Origin: Bacillus weihaiensis
GTDB taxonomy: Bacteria > Bacillota > Bacilli > Bacillales > Bacillaceae
DNA: 64,000 nucleotides
Assembly (NCBI RefSeq): GCF_001889165.1
Contig: NZ_CP016020.1
Span: 248,001 to 312,000, forward strand
Direction of reading: 5' to 3'
Shown here: positions 7,486-17,300 of the stretch, one piece after another
How the letters are laid out: each line of letters opens with the position of its first letter
Position numbering within the stretch: the stretch's first letter is position 1
The notes under the pieces: model-generated
Seen by the model: only the letters and a program-made list of their open reading frames with translations
Database searches by the model: none
What the model was told of the DNA's origin: nothing
Translations under genes and position numbers: made by a program

Positions 7486-8394
7486 TTACAGATCTGAATA
7501 GTTAACACTAATATATTTAATAAGTAACCCCAACGTCTGTCCTTTGAAGGAATCAGCTACCGATTGTCCATTAGGATCAGCATAGTAATAGGCACCGACA
7601 TCTTCATTAAAGGTATAACCCATCTGTTGTAGGGAATCCTGCAAGTCAGTTGGAAGTTCGTGTAAACCAGTTCTTTCTTTGAAGTAGTCTGTTGGATAGA
7701 TTCTTACATCTACATCATCATCACTTGTGTGAATAATAAAGAGGTCTTCATTTGATTGATTTATCCATTGGCCTTTTGAAAATAGACCTATTCCTGAATT
7801 TTCTAGTGAAGAAATGCCATCTAAGTTTGTGCCAAATATTAAATTAATGACGATTCTTAATTCACTTGGTGTTAGGTCATAGTGATGAGCTTCTACGTAC
7901 AAGTCCATAATATCCGATTTTGAGAGAGTACTAATATATGTATCGACTTCTTCCACATCCACTATTTGTTTTATGCTATTAGTTATCATTGCAGGATAAG
8001 TACTTTGTTTTGTTCCGGCACCTAAGTCAGATATAGCATCGAGGTCGATGTGATAAATTTGGTGAACAATCTCTCTTACCTTTGAACCAGTTAGCTTTTG
8101 TGAATAGGTTTTTAAATAAGAATCCATAGCGTTTACTTTCGACATATTTTCAATGAGTTCTGTTATTTCACTAGGTGTTATTTTTCCGTGTTTCTCTTGT
8201 CTAAGTGTTAAACTAATTCCTTTAACGATTTCAGAGGGATACTTCGTTACTTCCATGTTAGCAAAGTGTGTTTTATTAGGTTTTTCACTTTTTGCTTCAC
8301 TAATAGTTGGGGTTACGAGTAATGAAGAAGCAACGAATACTAGTAAAGAGCCTTTCAAGAAAGAATGTTTAAAACTTGTGTTTGATGTTTCCAT
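7486..8394 (-). CDS. Secreted protein with two related helical repeats
   Basis: 302 aa with an N-terminal signal peptide (hydrophobic LLVFVASSLLVTPTISEA, cleavage likely after SEA). Two related helical segments follow, about residues 50-125 and 130-200: each has a T-x-SE(I/L) turn (KITPSEITELI, DLTPSELRIVI) and ends in LD(A/G)IS(D/S)L. The C-terminal 90 residues (SNEDLFIIHTSDDDVDVRIY, YYYADPNG) are predicted mixed alpha/beta. I recognise no family. AGGAGG precedes the ATG and it appears monocistronic. Export is inferred from the signal; function is unknown. Confidence 0.75.
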   Translation of the reverse strand: METSNTSFKHSFLKGSLLVFVASSLLVTPTISEAKSEKPNKTHFANMEVTKYPSEIVKGISLTLRQEKHGKITPSEITELIENMSKVNAMDSYLKTYSQKLTGSKVREIVHQIYHIDLDAISDLGAGTKQSTYPAMITNSIKQIVDVEEVDTYISTLSKSDIMDLYVEAHHYDLTPSELRIVINLIFGTNLDGISSLENSGIGLFSKGQWINQSNEDLFIIHTSDDDVDVRIYPTDYFKERTGLHELPTDLQDSLQQMGYTFNEDVGAYYYADPNGQSVADSFKGQTLGLLIKYISVNYSDL

Positions 8395-8537
8395 GAGTGA
8401 CCTCCTAATTTGAAGTAGAGAGAATGAATGGTAGATAACGAAATGAAACTAACGTCTATCAATCTGCATTCCCTTTACTTTAGAAATGTTTTCCAAGATT
8501 AATTTTATCGGAATCATGAGAGATAATCTATAGAAAA

Positions 8538-8564
8538 GAAGCAAAGGGACGGATCTCATGCTTC
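8538..8564. repeat. REP-1 hairpin
   Basis: GAAGCA/TGCTTC arms with loop AAGGGACGGATCTCA, as at 3795. It directly precedes copy 2 of the long repeat. Confidence 0.65.
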
Positions 8565-8565
8565 T

Positions 8566-8812
8566 TACCATGACAGATTATCCTATACTTAGACATTTCC
8601 ATTTACATGAAAAGATTTTATTTAATTAAAATTGAATGATCCCCAATCTAGACTGCTTGTTTTCCTCTTCAATTATGAGCTCTAATGCTTGTTGCTACGA
8701 TTCTTTTGCCTTTAGGGTTGTAGGTGGAAGATAAGGCGGTGATTTTCCCATTTTCACCTTATAATATTGCATTTAGTAGTGTTGTGAATAAAGGAAGAGT
8801 TCTATAATCAAA
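8566..8812. repeat. Long diverged direct repeat, copy 2
   Basis: Counterpart of 3827-4060, again placed right after a REP-1 hairpin. The stretch from here to 8942 otherwise holds only the leader of the HNH gene. Confidence 0.6.
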
Positions 8813-8942
8813 CCCTAAAACAAATAACAGATGAACTATCTGATAAAGATCCGAATATAATTTACCTGATATAACTTTACTTTAATAGATTATATGCTTT
8901 TATTAGTGAGGAAATGGTAAAATGTAGTAGGTGGTGATCATT

Positions 8943-10088
8943 ATGAAAAATAATTATAAAACACAAGGTGAGCAAGCGATTGTCTTTATTAATAGACCGG
9001 ACGGAGAAATACTAGAAATTATTATTGATACAGAGGATTTAGAGAAAGTGAAGAGCTTTCCTAATTCATGGGGAGCAACAAAGGTACGAGGAGATAGATG
9101 GCAAATCAAGGGTACATATCGTGAAAATAAAGTTAAGATAAATATTCCGTTGAGCCGCTTTATTTTAGATGTGACTGATAGCTCGCCAGTAAGATTTATA
9201 AATGGTGACCAGCTAGATCATAGAAAAAGCAATTTAACTGTTGGATACCAAGAGGTTCAGATTGTAAAAGGTAATGAGTATACGGTTAACGGTGATAAAG
9301 CTTATCTAAAGTTAAAAAGGCGCGGCGGCTCTTCATTAACTACTCAAATTGATGCAGAGGATCTCCAAAGAGTATTAGACAAAGGTACTTGGTTTGCTGA
9401 GTGGCATTCTGACTTTGAAAACTATCTGGTTCATAATGTTAGTTATTATTATGTTGAGGGTAAGAAGCACCGGAAGAAAATCACGTTACATTCCTTTATT
9501 ATGGGAGTGGTTAACAAGGAGCCAATTAGGCATGCAGATAAAGACACTTTGAATAATTGTAAATCAAACTTGAAGGTCTATAGTAAAGAAATGATTAATG
9601 ATTTTGAAGAGGTAGAAGATGATGCGGTTGCTATTATTCTAAGGGATAAGCATGGCAAAGAAAAAGCTAGAACATTAATTGATAGAGACGACCTGGAGCG
9701 GGTAAAAGCCAATGGATTTACATGGTTCTATTTCAAAGGGAATGGGGATCCTTACGCAGTTGCCAATACTTCAGAGGGACGGATTTATCTTCACAGATTT
9801 ATAATGAACACTCCTGAGGGGATGGTTACAGACCACCGAAATCATAATACGCTTGATAACAGAAAAAGTAATCTGATGAATGCAACTATCAGTGAGAATC
9901 AACAAAACAGGCAAGGAGCAAGAAAAGGAAGTAAAAGTGGTATCAGAGGTGTCTCTTGGGACGAAACTAATCAGGATTGGATTGTAAATGTTAAAGGTAC
10001 ATATTATGGAAGGTTTAAGGATATTGAAAAAGCTAAGAGATTAGCAGAAGAAAAAATTATAGAGCAGATGCCGTATCTCAATAAATAA
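8943..10088 (+). CDS. Triple HNH-like/AP2 homing-endonuclease-type protein
   Basis: 381 aa from the ATG at 8943 (AGGTGG seven bases upstream). Three tandem HNH-like units are visible, each ending in an H-x-K-SNL type segment: GDQLDHRKSNLTVGYQ, KDTLNNCKSNLKVYS and TDHRNHNTLDNRKSNLMNAT. Only the third has the complete D-H-x-N core, so the first two are probably degenerate DNA-binding or structural copies. The C-terminus is an AP2-like DNA-binding domain (SGIRGVSWDETNQDWIVNV, then YYGRFKDIEKAKRLAEEK). Such HNH-AP2 proteins are freestanding homing endonucleases of phages and mobile DNA. It has its own terminator. No interrupted host gene or intron is visible beside it. Confidence 0.82.
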   Translation: MKNNYKTQGEQAIVFINRPDGEILEIIIDTEDLEKVKSFPNSWGATKVRGDRWQIKGTYRENKVKINIPLSRFILDVTDSSPVRFINGDQLDHRKSNLTVGYQEVQIVKGNEYTVNGDKAYLKLKRRGGSSLTTQIDAEDLQRVLDKGTWFAEWHSDFENYLVHNVSYYYVEGKKHRKKITLHSFIMGVVNKEPIRHADKDTLNNCKSNLKVYSKEMINDFEEVEDDAVAIILRDKHGKEKARTLIDRDDLERVKANGFTWFYFKGNGDPYAVANTSEGRIYLHRFIMNTPEGMVTDHRNHNTLDNRKSNLMNATISENQQNRQGARKGSKSGIRGVSWDETNQDWIVNVKGTYYGRFKDIEKAKRLAEEKIIEQMPYLNK

Positions 10089-10122
10089 AACCAAGTTTAT
10101 ATAGAAGAAAAACGACCAATTA

Positions 10123-10157
10123 GGCTCATCTCCAAACTAGGAGGTGGGCCATTTTTT
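10123..10157 (+). terminator. Terminator of the HNH/AP2 gene
   Basis: GGCTCATCTCC (10123-10133) pairs with GGAGGTGGGCC (10140-10150), eleven pairs with two G-U, followed by TTTTTT. Confidence 0.85.
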
Positions 10158-10295
10158 GCGTTTTATGGGGTGAAATCCGCTATAAAAATGAACCGAGGAA
10201 TTAGAAGGAGAGAGGTGGAAAATTACCGTCTATTATATAATAGATACTCGGATATTTTAATCTATATTTTGCGTATTTTTATCCATCCAGCTCCA

Positions 10296-11715
10296 AGCAT
10301 TGATCCGCTGTAAGAGCATTTAGAGGTTTAGTCGGAACACTTTAGAAACCGTTGAAAACGAAACGTTTGTTAAAGTCTCTACCTAGACCGGTACACATTT
10401 ATTTTGAGAAAGAGAACATCTATACAGAAGATGCCGACAGCGAGTTGATGATTACAATCGTCGGAAGTATTGCTCAAGAGGAAAGCATCAATATCGGAAA
10501 CTCGATCGCATGGGGAAAAAGAAGTCAGGCCAAACGCGGCATCATTAAAGTAGGAACTGCAAACTATGGATATCGTATCGGAGAGAAACATCGATGGCTT
10601 ATTGATGAAGAAGAGGCCAAAGTTGTACGTCGAATTTATGCTGATATACAAGACGGCAAAATTATACGCAAATCATAACAGCGTTAACTCAGGACAGGAT
10701 TCCTACCCCACAAGGAAGAGAGATTTGGAGCCTAAGCACTGTGATGGAAATCCTAACAAATGTTGTCTATAAAGGCGACTACCTCTATCAAAAATATTTT
10801 ATGCTAGATACTTTAGAAGAAAAGGTAGCAACTAATCAAGGAGAGTTACCTCAATATTATATTGAAGGCCTTCATGAAGCGATTATTGATCCGGAAGAGT
10901 GGGAGGCTGTATAAGCAATCGTTGAAGAGCGCTCGACGGCCTTTAAGACTCGTAATCACAAGAAATACTCGAAAAATAACAATAAAAATGAGGCTTTTAT
11001 AGATAAGCTTCAATGTGGAGAATGTGGAAATGGTTTTACACATCAACTAACTGTAGAACGACGTGGTGATGATGAAGGATATGAAGTTCACCCATGGGTT
11101 TGTAGGCTAGCTCAAATATACTATGCTGTCGATGGCTGCTCCTCGCATTGTTTTCAACAAACCTATTTCGAACAGCACTTTACTAACATGTTAAAGGGAC
11201 TTCATCAAAATGGTGCATTTCAGGAAGAAGTAAGTAAGGTCATTTCTCAAACGGAGTTAAGTAACCAGAAACGGAAACAAGAAGAGGAGGTTCAAAAAAG
11301 GACTGAGCAGCTGAATCAAGCACTGTATAAACCGGTAGATGAAGAGCTGCATCAAGACGGGCAAGATTCAAAGAGAGTGGATGATTTAAGTGGAGAGTTA
11401 GTGAACCTGCATAAGCAGCTGAAAGTGTTCTTCGATCGTAAGAAGCTGGCGGAGCAATACAAACATGAAGTTAAAGAGCTAATGAAGCAAGTTAAGAAGA
11501 TGCATGAAGAACAACAGTATGTTTTTCCTGCAGAGCTTTACTCACAGTTTGTCGAGCAAGCAACGGTCTGTAAGGACGGAAAGGTAGTTTACCATTTTAG
11601 TATGGGAATAGAGTGGTCTAGGGTTGAAAGGTATGAAAGCTATCGACATCAGCTTTTAGAGGAAAAGAAAGCTAGACGCCACGTTAGGCGAAAGAAAAAA
11701 CAAGCGGACTTTTGA
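10296..11715 (+). pseudogene. Large serine recombinase, truncated and multiply broken
   Basis: Reading across frames recovers a large serine recombinase: end of the catalytic domain (KSI-stop-RFSRNTLETVE, then SLPRPVHIYFEKENIYTED and IVGSIAQEESINIG), recombinase domain (NYGYRI, IYADIQDGK, REIWSLSTVMEILTNVVYKG), a zinc-ribbon-like CGECGNGF and a coiled-coil C-terminal tail (the intact frame 11188-11715). Damage: the N-terminal catalytic serine part is absent, an in-frame TAG near 10329, frameshifts near 10355 and 10672, and a TAA at about 10911. It is very probably the recombinase that once followed the sigma-like gene and the two small genes at 3.0-3.8 kb. Confidence 0.85.
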
Positions 11716-11924
11716 AAGGGTCAGAGGTAACCGCCTTACTAGAGTATTGTGAAGAACCGCGGCTGTGGGGAGAAATCTTGGAGTTTATGAACACGATGAT
11801 GACAATATCAGCATCCTATTTCCGAAAAAGCATCGTACTTCCATTAATTGAAGAGGGGAAGCTGCAGAAGAAATTCTTGCCGCAACTGCAAAAAAAGCAT
11901 AAATATTATATGGTGAAGAAGTAA
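11712..11924 (+). CDS. Small winged-helix-like protein coupled to the recombinase tail
   Basis: 70 aa. VTALLEYCEEPRLWGEILEF and ASYFRKSIVLPLIEEGKL match the winged-helix pattern seen at the C-terminus of AlbA/RecG-like regulators and some recombinase partners (LLEFC-EPRS-EIQEF...LKPLIEEGKL). The start is TTG at 11712, overlapping the recombinase stop (TTGA), so it was translationally coupled to it. It may be the remaining end of a larger gene or a recombinase accessory gene. A strong terminator follows. Confidence 0.5.
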   Translation: MKGSEVTALLEYCEEPRLWGEILEFMNTMMTISASYFRKSIVLPLIEEGKLQKKFLPQLQKKHKYYMVKK

Positions 11925-11926
11925 TG

Positions 11927-11975
11927 AAGGAACCCACTGAGTAGGCTGATACAGTCGCTTGGTGGGTCCTTTTTA
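11927..11975 (+). terminator. Terminator of the recombinase module
   Basis: AAGGAACCCAC at 11927-11937 pairs with GTGGGTCCTT at 11962-11971 with one bulge; TTTTT follows. It also separates the convergent ParB-like gene. Confidence 0.8.
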
Positions 11976-12025
11976 CTTTATAAAGATAGAGAACCCACAA
12001 ATAATAACACGTTGGTGGATGAACT

Positions 12026-12832
12026 TTAATGAATTGATATCTCCTCATATTCCTCCTGTTTGCTTTGATAAGCAGTTGCATCATAACCCACAAACGTATT
12101 TAATAAACTAATCATATGATCACTAATTTCAAAGTTAGAGGATAATAGTTTATTTATAAGGTTTTCTAAATCGGTTGTATTCTTTAATAGTGAGGGAGGT
12201 AGATTACAAGTTGAACAAAATTCCTTCATGTAGTCAAACTTCTTCCCAGTCAACCTGTAGGCATTCCCCTGTTCAATAATAGCTTTTTCATAAAGAATTG
12301 TTTTTACTTCTAGGGGAATCACTTTAGAGCTACATACTTTTTCTAGTACTGATTTTGCTTCCATTTCAAATGCTTTTTCTCTTATATGCGGCGGGATTCT
12401 TGTGTCCAGAATATACTGGTTAATAGTCGAAGTAGTAAAATTTGCTTTTCTGGCAATCTCTTTTTCGGACAAGTCATGGTCTTGTTTTAATTTCATGACA
12501 TGTTCATTTTTGAAAAGCCAGCTTGTTCCTTTATCCAAAGGAATACTTATTTTAAGGATATGAATAAGTCGTTCTTCATCGCTTGTACCTGGATAGACAA
12601 GACATGGTACTCGAACCTCAGGTTGAGCTTTCAATAGAGCAGAGTAATATGTGAAGTTCTCAATCAGTACATATTCACCTTTAGCTAATTCCTCGGCAAC
12701 CAATGGAATAATTCTATTTTTTCTAGCCCTTTGTGCTTGGACAATCTTTTTTGCTCTCTCCTCATTCCTAATTTCATCGTGATAATAGGTAACTATATTT
12801 CTTGGGCATATCAGCATACTCCTAGTTGTCAT
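12026..12832 (-). CDS. ParB-like nuclease/HTH domain protein
   Basis: 268 aa. The N-terminal 100 residues look like a ParB-N (sulfiredoxin-fold) domain: an ICPRNIV segment, VAEELAKGEYVLIENFTYYSALLKA, and VPCLVYPGTSDEERL. A helix-turn-helix follows (DLSEKEIARKANFTTSTINQYI, about residues 135-160), as in ParB/RepB/Spo0J proteins. The remainder is helical. No ParA partner is nearby, so it is a solo ParB-like protein of the kind found on mobile elements. The ATG at 12832 is preferred because GAGGTGAGGGTG precedes it; a longer frame to 12877 lacks such a site. Confidence 0.65.
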   Translation of the reverse strand: MTTRSMLICPRNIVTYYHDEIRNEERAKKIVQAQRARKNRIIPLVAEELAKGEYVLIENFTYYSALLKAQPEVRVPCLVYPGTSDEERLIHILKISIPLDKGTSWLFKNEHVMKLKQDHDLSEKEIARKANFTTSTINQYILDTRIPPHIREKAFEMEAKSVLEKVCSSKVIPLEVKTILYEKAIIEQGNAYRLTGKKFDYMKEFCSTCNLPPSLLKNTTDLENLINKLLSSNFEISDHMISLLNTFVGYDATAYQSKQEEYEEISIH

Positions 12833-12977
12833 CACCCTCACCTCAGTTAAACATATGCGGGCTTCTGTTTGTCTCATTCAAGTGTGGTTTCCTTTTTATT
12901 ACAAATATTTGTCCTACTTTTCAAAAAACTTAATAAGAATAGTACAAGGAGGGCTAGGAAATAAGGAGGGAATGTAT

Positions 12978-13481
12978 ATGGGTAATTGGAAGTTGGGACT
13001 TATGATTTTTGGTATGTTGGCAGCTTTAGGGTTTCATGTATGGGCAGACAATTTAACTACACCTATTCAGGGGAAAGGTGCCGGTGAGTTATATTCTGAG
13101 ATGGCTGATAGTATAGGGTCATCTATTTCTGCCATCTTTCTTGAAGCATTTGATAAACCCTATGAACTAAAGGAAATGTCGTACGATTTAGTATGGAACT
13201 TGGGTGTACCTTTATTATTACTTCTTATTGCAACGGCTGTATTCGGTTATGTGTTATACCACCTATGTGTATCAATTTTTCGTGACGAGAATACTAAACT
13301 CACGTATGTATGGAAAGGGATTTTATCGTTAGCACTCATTTATATTTTGGCAAACTCTGCAATAAAAACATTTGGGGTCTTAGTCTTAAACTTAGCTGTT
13401 GCAGCTACAGTTGTATTATTCTTTTTGTTCATTGGCTATTTTCTTAATTCTGTCTTTAACAGTGAAGAAAGGGAAGCTTGA
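12978..13481 (+). CDS. Membrane protein of unknown function
   Basis: 167 aa from the ATG at 12978, eight bases after AAGGAGGG. It has an N-terminal hydrophobic signal-like segment (LGLMIFGMLAALGFHVWA), an outside-type segment of about 60 polar residues, then three further hydrophobic helices (LLLLLIATAVFGYVLYHL, ILSLALIYILANSAI, VLNLAVAATVVLFFLFIGYF). No family is recognised. It has its own terminator and sits between the ParB-like gene and the NMAD-like gene. A role in an integrative element is possible but unsupported. Confidence 0.65.
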   Translation: MGNWKLGLMIFGMLAALGFHVWADNLTTPIQGKGAGELYSEMADSIGSSISAIFLEAFDKPYELKEMSYDLVWNLGVPLLLLLIATAVFGYVLYHLCVSIFRDENTKLTYVWKGILSLALIYILANSAIKTFGVLVLNLAVAATVVLFFLFIGYFLNSVFNSEEREA

Positions 13482-13535
13482 GGCTAGTAAGTTTAGTGGA
13501 TGAAAGCAGAAGGGCTTACAAGAATATGAGAAACA

Positions 13536-13581
13536 ACTAGGTGATTGTATAATCTTTATACAGATACCTGGTGTTTTTTTA
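13536..13581 (+). terminator. Terminator of the membrane protein gene
   Basis: TAGGT..TTGTATA (13538-13551) pairs with TATACAG..ACCTG (13557-13570); TTTTTTT follows. Confidence 0.75.
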
Positions 13582-13644
13582 TTTAAGTTTTATAACCACT
13601 AATAAAGCAGAATAAACGTTTTTAAAAATAAGGGGGGCTTATTA

Positions 13645-14313
13645 TTGACAACTATTTATTTAGTATCATATACACCGCTATGTTTTAATGCAACAGGTCG
13701 AAAAGCGGTAAGTAAGTATAATCTGCATCCATTCTTAGATAGTTCAGTTAGGCGAGAACCGAGTCTAGAGCATGAGCATCCCAGTATAACTTCATTATGT
13801 CGAGCATCAAAATTTGCTCCTAAACTAAGGAAAGGTGACATAGTTGTATATATTACGAGAAAAAGTAATTTCGGAGTAAAAATTAACAAAAGCCATTGGA
13901 AGCTTACAGCCGTTCTATGTGTTAAGGAGATAATGAAAAACCATTCGGATGCAGCAAAATGGTATAAAACTAGGAATTTTCATATTCCAAAAAATTGCGT
14001 AGTTCCAGAAAATCCTCCATTGCCTAGAGAGTTGTCAGGATTCTCACAAAGAACAGAAAGTAGAGCACTAGTTGATTATCGAAGAAGGTCTAGAAAATAT
14101 TCTAATTATGTTATTTGCGATGTGGCTTTTAAAGATACAGTAAATCCCCCACCATTATTTGAATCAGATTTCAAACGTATCTTGGGTAGAGTCCCAGTTA
14201 CGCAAGAAGCAAATATTATTTCATATAAAGCGTTAGATCAGTTACTTCAACTAGCAGTAAAGCGTAAATTCATCAGTGAGAAACGTAGGTTTTATAAAAC
14301 ATTTGTAGAATAA
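13645..14313 (+). CDS. NMAD/PUA-like protein, candidate modified-nucleotide sensor
   Basis: 222 aa, starting at TTG 13645 with GGGGGG seven bases upstream. The N-terminal half (IYLVSYTPLCFNATGRKA, SITSLCRASKFAPKLRKGD, IVVYITRKSNFG, KLTAVLCVKEI) follows the pattern of 'nucleotide modification associated' domains and the wider ASCH/EVE/PUA-like fold: a Cys-Arg segment, a GD(I/V)V strand and a following strand with basic residues. The C-terminal half is basic. It is followed 67 bases later by the 1071-aa zinc-ribbon nuclease gene on the same strand with no terminator between, so the two likely form an operon. Domain assignment is from pattern memory and tentative. Confidence 0.55.
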   Translation: MTTIYLVSYTPLCFNATGRKAVSKYNLHPFLDSSVRREPSLEHEHPSITSLCRASKFAPKLRKGDIVVYITRKSNFGVKINKSHWKLTAVLCVKEIMKNHSDAAKWYKTRNFHIPKNCVVPENPPLPRELSGFSQRTESRALVDYRRRSRKYSNYVICDVAFKDTVNPPPLFESDFKRILGRVPVTQEANIISYKALDQLLQLAVKRKFISEKRRFYKTFVE

Positions 14314-14380
14314 TAATGTATGGTAGTAAATGACGGATGAGATTCAATAGAAATCTTTAATAGCAGGTGGTTAAGGGATA

Positions 14381-17300
14381 ATGAAGTTAGCGGAATTAGA
14401 TCAATTATATAGAAATCTTTTTAAAGATTATTTAGAAAATCAAGAAGGTATAAATTGGGATAGTTATATCAAACAAGAAAAGAAAATAGTGGAAAGTTAT
14501 TTGATAGATTTACTCAATAAAGGGGATAATTTGAAATCTAGGCAAACGGATACTCCTATAATTGAGACCCACCGAGAATTAGTTAATGAAATTTGGGACT
14601 GGGAAAGTAACAGTCAATTAGAGATATTTCCTGATAGATATAGTAGTGGATCCCAGCAGTCTGCAATCTTCATTTGTCCAAACAACAATACACACCCTCC
14701 TTATATAAAGAAAATTTATCAGCTATTTAATGAAACACAAGGCTGCCCATATTGTGCTGGTAATTATAAAAGATGTATTACTAACTCTTTTGGTTATCTA
14801 AAAAAAGATTTTACACAGTACTGGGATATCAAACAAAATGGTCAACTTACCCCTTTTCATGTCGGGATTGGGGCAGAAGAAGAGGTTTCTTTTATTTGTG
14901 CAGGGTGTAAAAAAGAAAGCAAAATATGTAAAGTTCAAAATTATAAAGTGCTTCGTTACTGTGACTCATGTAAATCTCACTTTAAAACAAAGAGGAAAAA
15001 AAGGAATCCCATTTTAAATGATGAAATGGAAAGTTTTTATAATAGCGTGTGGGATGAATTTTCTTCAGATGTACCTCTTAATTGGGAAGAAATATTTGAG
15101 AAGGAAAAAGAAATAACAGAACGAGAATTTATGAAAAAGATAGAACTAAAGAAGCGAAATAACAAAAAAGTTGAACCTCTAGATTTAAATTCAGACTTGA
15201 TTCAAAAAGAATGGAACATTGAATTAAATTTAAAGCTAGGCATTGAACCGGAAAAATTTTCAAAGGGTAGTAGCCAGATTGCCGTGTTTAATTGTATTGA
15301 AGAGGAGCTTCATCCTTCTTATGATACAAAAATTTCTAATAAAACTTTAAATGAAAATAAATGTCCATATTGTAATCTTCAAAGAATTTGTATACACAAT
15401 TCATTTGGGTACCGCTATCCTGAGGTGGCTATTTCTTGGAGTGACGAAAAAAATGGGGAAGTAAATCCTTTTAAGATTTCACACGGGGTTAATAAAAAGT
15501 ATTTTTTTACTTGCCCTGTTTGCGAGAATGAGGAATGGTACACAACACCAATAAATCGAGTTAAACGATATGCTTGCCCGACATGTATGAAAGGCAAAAA
15601 TGTTTCTTTTCCTCAGCATGCAATTTACTACTATTTTAAAAAGTTGGTTTCAAAAAAAACGGAGCTTTGTTTTGATTTAAATCGTGATATTCCTAAAGCG
15701 CATGTATTAGAAATAGATGTTTTTTTACCATATTTTAAATTTGGTATTGAGTATCACGGTGAATATTATCACAAGGATAAAGAAGAGTCGGATCTCGAAA
15801 AGAAACATAAAATTACTAAGAGAGGGATCGATCTGATTATTATTCGGGAGTCAGATAGATTAGAATTCAAGGAAACAGAAACTCAGTATATTCACTATAC
15901 AAAAAGTGGGTTTGGAACAATAGAATATTTTAATTCTTTAAAGGAATGTATCTTAAAAAGTTTTGATTATTTGTGTAGTAATTTTCCTGAATTATCAAGT
16001 GTGAAAAACCGATTTGATGAAATTGATATTGAGAAAGATGCCTTTGAAATTCAAAAACATCTTTTTTATCCAAAGGAAAATCATTTTTTTGTAACACATC
16101 CATACTTAAAAGAACATTGGGACGACGAAAAGAATAAGAAAGAAGGGTTTAGGCCAGAATTTTTTACAGCAGGGTCTAACACCAAGGTCTTTTGGAAGTG
16201 TTTAACGTGTAATAAGGAGAGTTATGAACGTCCTATTAAAACGATGTGTAATTCTCAACAGATTATTGGCTGTAAATCATGTATGTCTTCGTATATGTCA
16301 AAGGTAAAAACTGATTATTTTAAAAATAAACCTAAATATGAAGTAGTATCAGATAGCATAGCTGAAACTCACCCTGACATTTTGCATATATGGATGTACG
16401 ATAAAAATGGAGAAATGAGGCCAGAATATTTAAAGGCAAACTCCAGTGAGGAAATTATTGTAATGTGGAATGGGGAAGAAAGAACGTCAACTGTTCGTAA
16501 CATTATAGATAGCCTGGAGAGAAAAGAAAAAAGAGACAAAGAAACTAAGAAAAAAGAGAAAGAAATAATAGATGGTTTTTTAAAAGGACATACTAAGCAG
16601 AAAATTAAAGACGATTGTAAAGTGTCGGATAAGAGAATTAATAATGTTTATGAAAAATATATTGAGAGCGGAATATACCAAATTCAAGATCAACCATTTG
16701 ACTTTGATAGTGAAATGGAATTACAGTTTAAAAAGCTTAGGGATTACGGCCAGAGCTTTTTGGAAATAAAGCAGGAGATGGGCTTTTCGCATAGTGAGCT
16801 TCAGCAATATAAGGAGAAGCTTCTTAAAGAGAACAGAATTTCAAAGGTTCAAAAAATTTCCCCAGAAGTGATTCAAAATCTACTAAATAAAGATTATAGT
16901 ATTGAGGAGATCTCTGAAATATTAAACAGATCAATAAAGACGATTTATCATTATATATATCTGCATAAGCTATCGCTACCTGAAAAACCGATAGAACATA
17001 TCTTTATGACACATCATAATTTATCGGAAATTTATGATTATGAAAAGAATGCTGAAATGGGTATTGATTATAATAACCTTACGAAGTCTAGTGAGGAAAG
17101 TGTGTATTGGATCTGTAAAACACATGGCTCTTATAAACAACGAGTTGATACAAAGGCTCGGTCAGAACATTACTGGCTCTGTAGTGAGTGCAATCAGGAG
17201 CGGTTTGTTGATTATGTAAAACAAATGAGAGAAGAAGAAAAATACGAAGTTAAAGAGAACAGTTTATATGATATTAACCCGAAAGTATTAAATCAAATAT

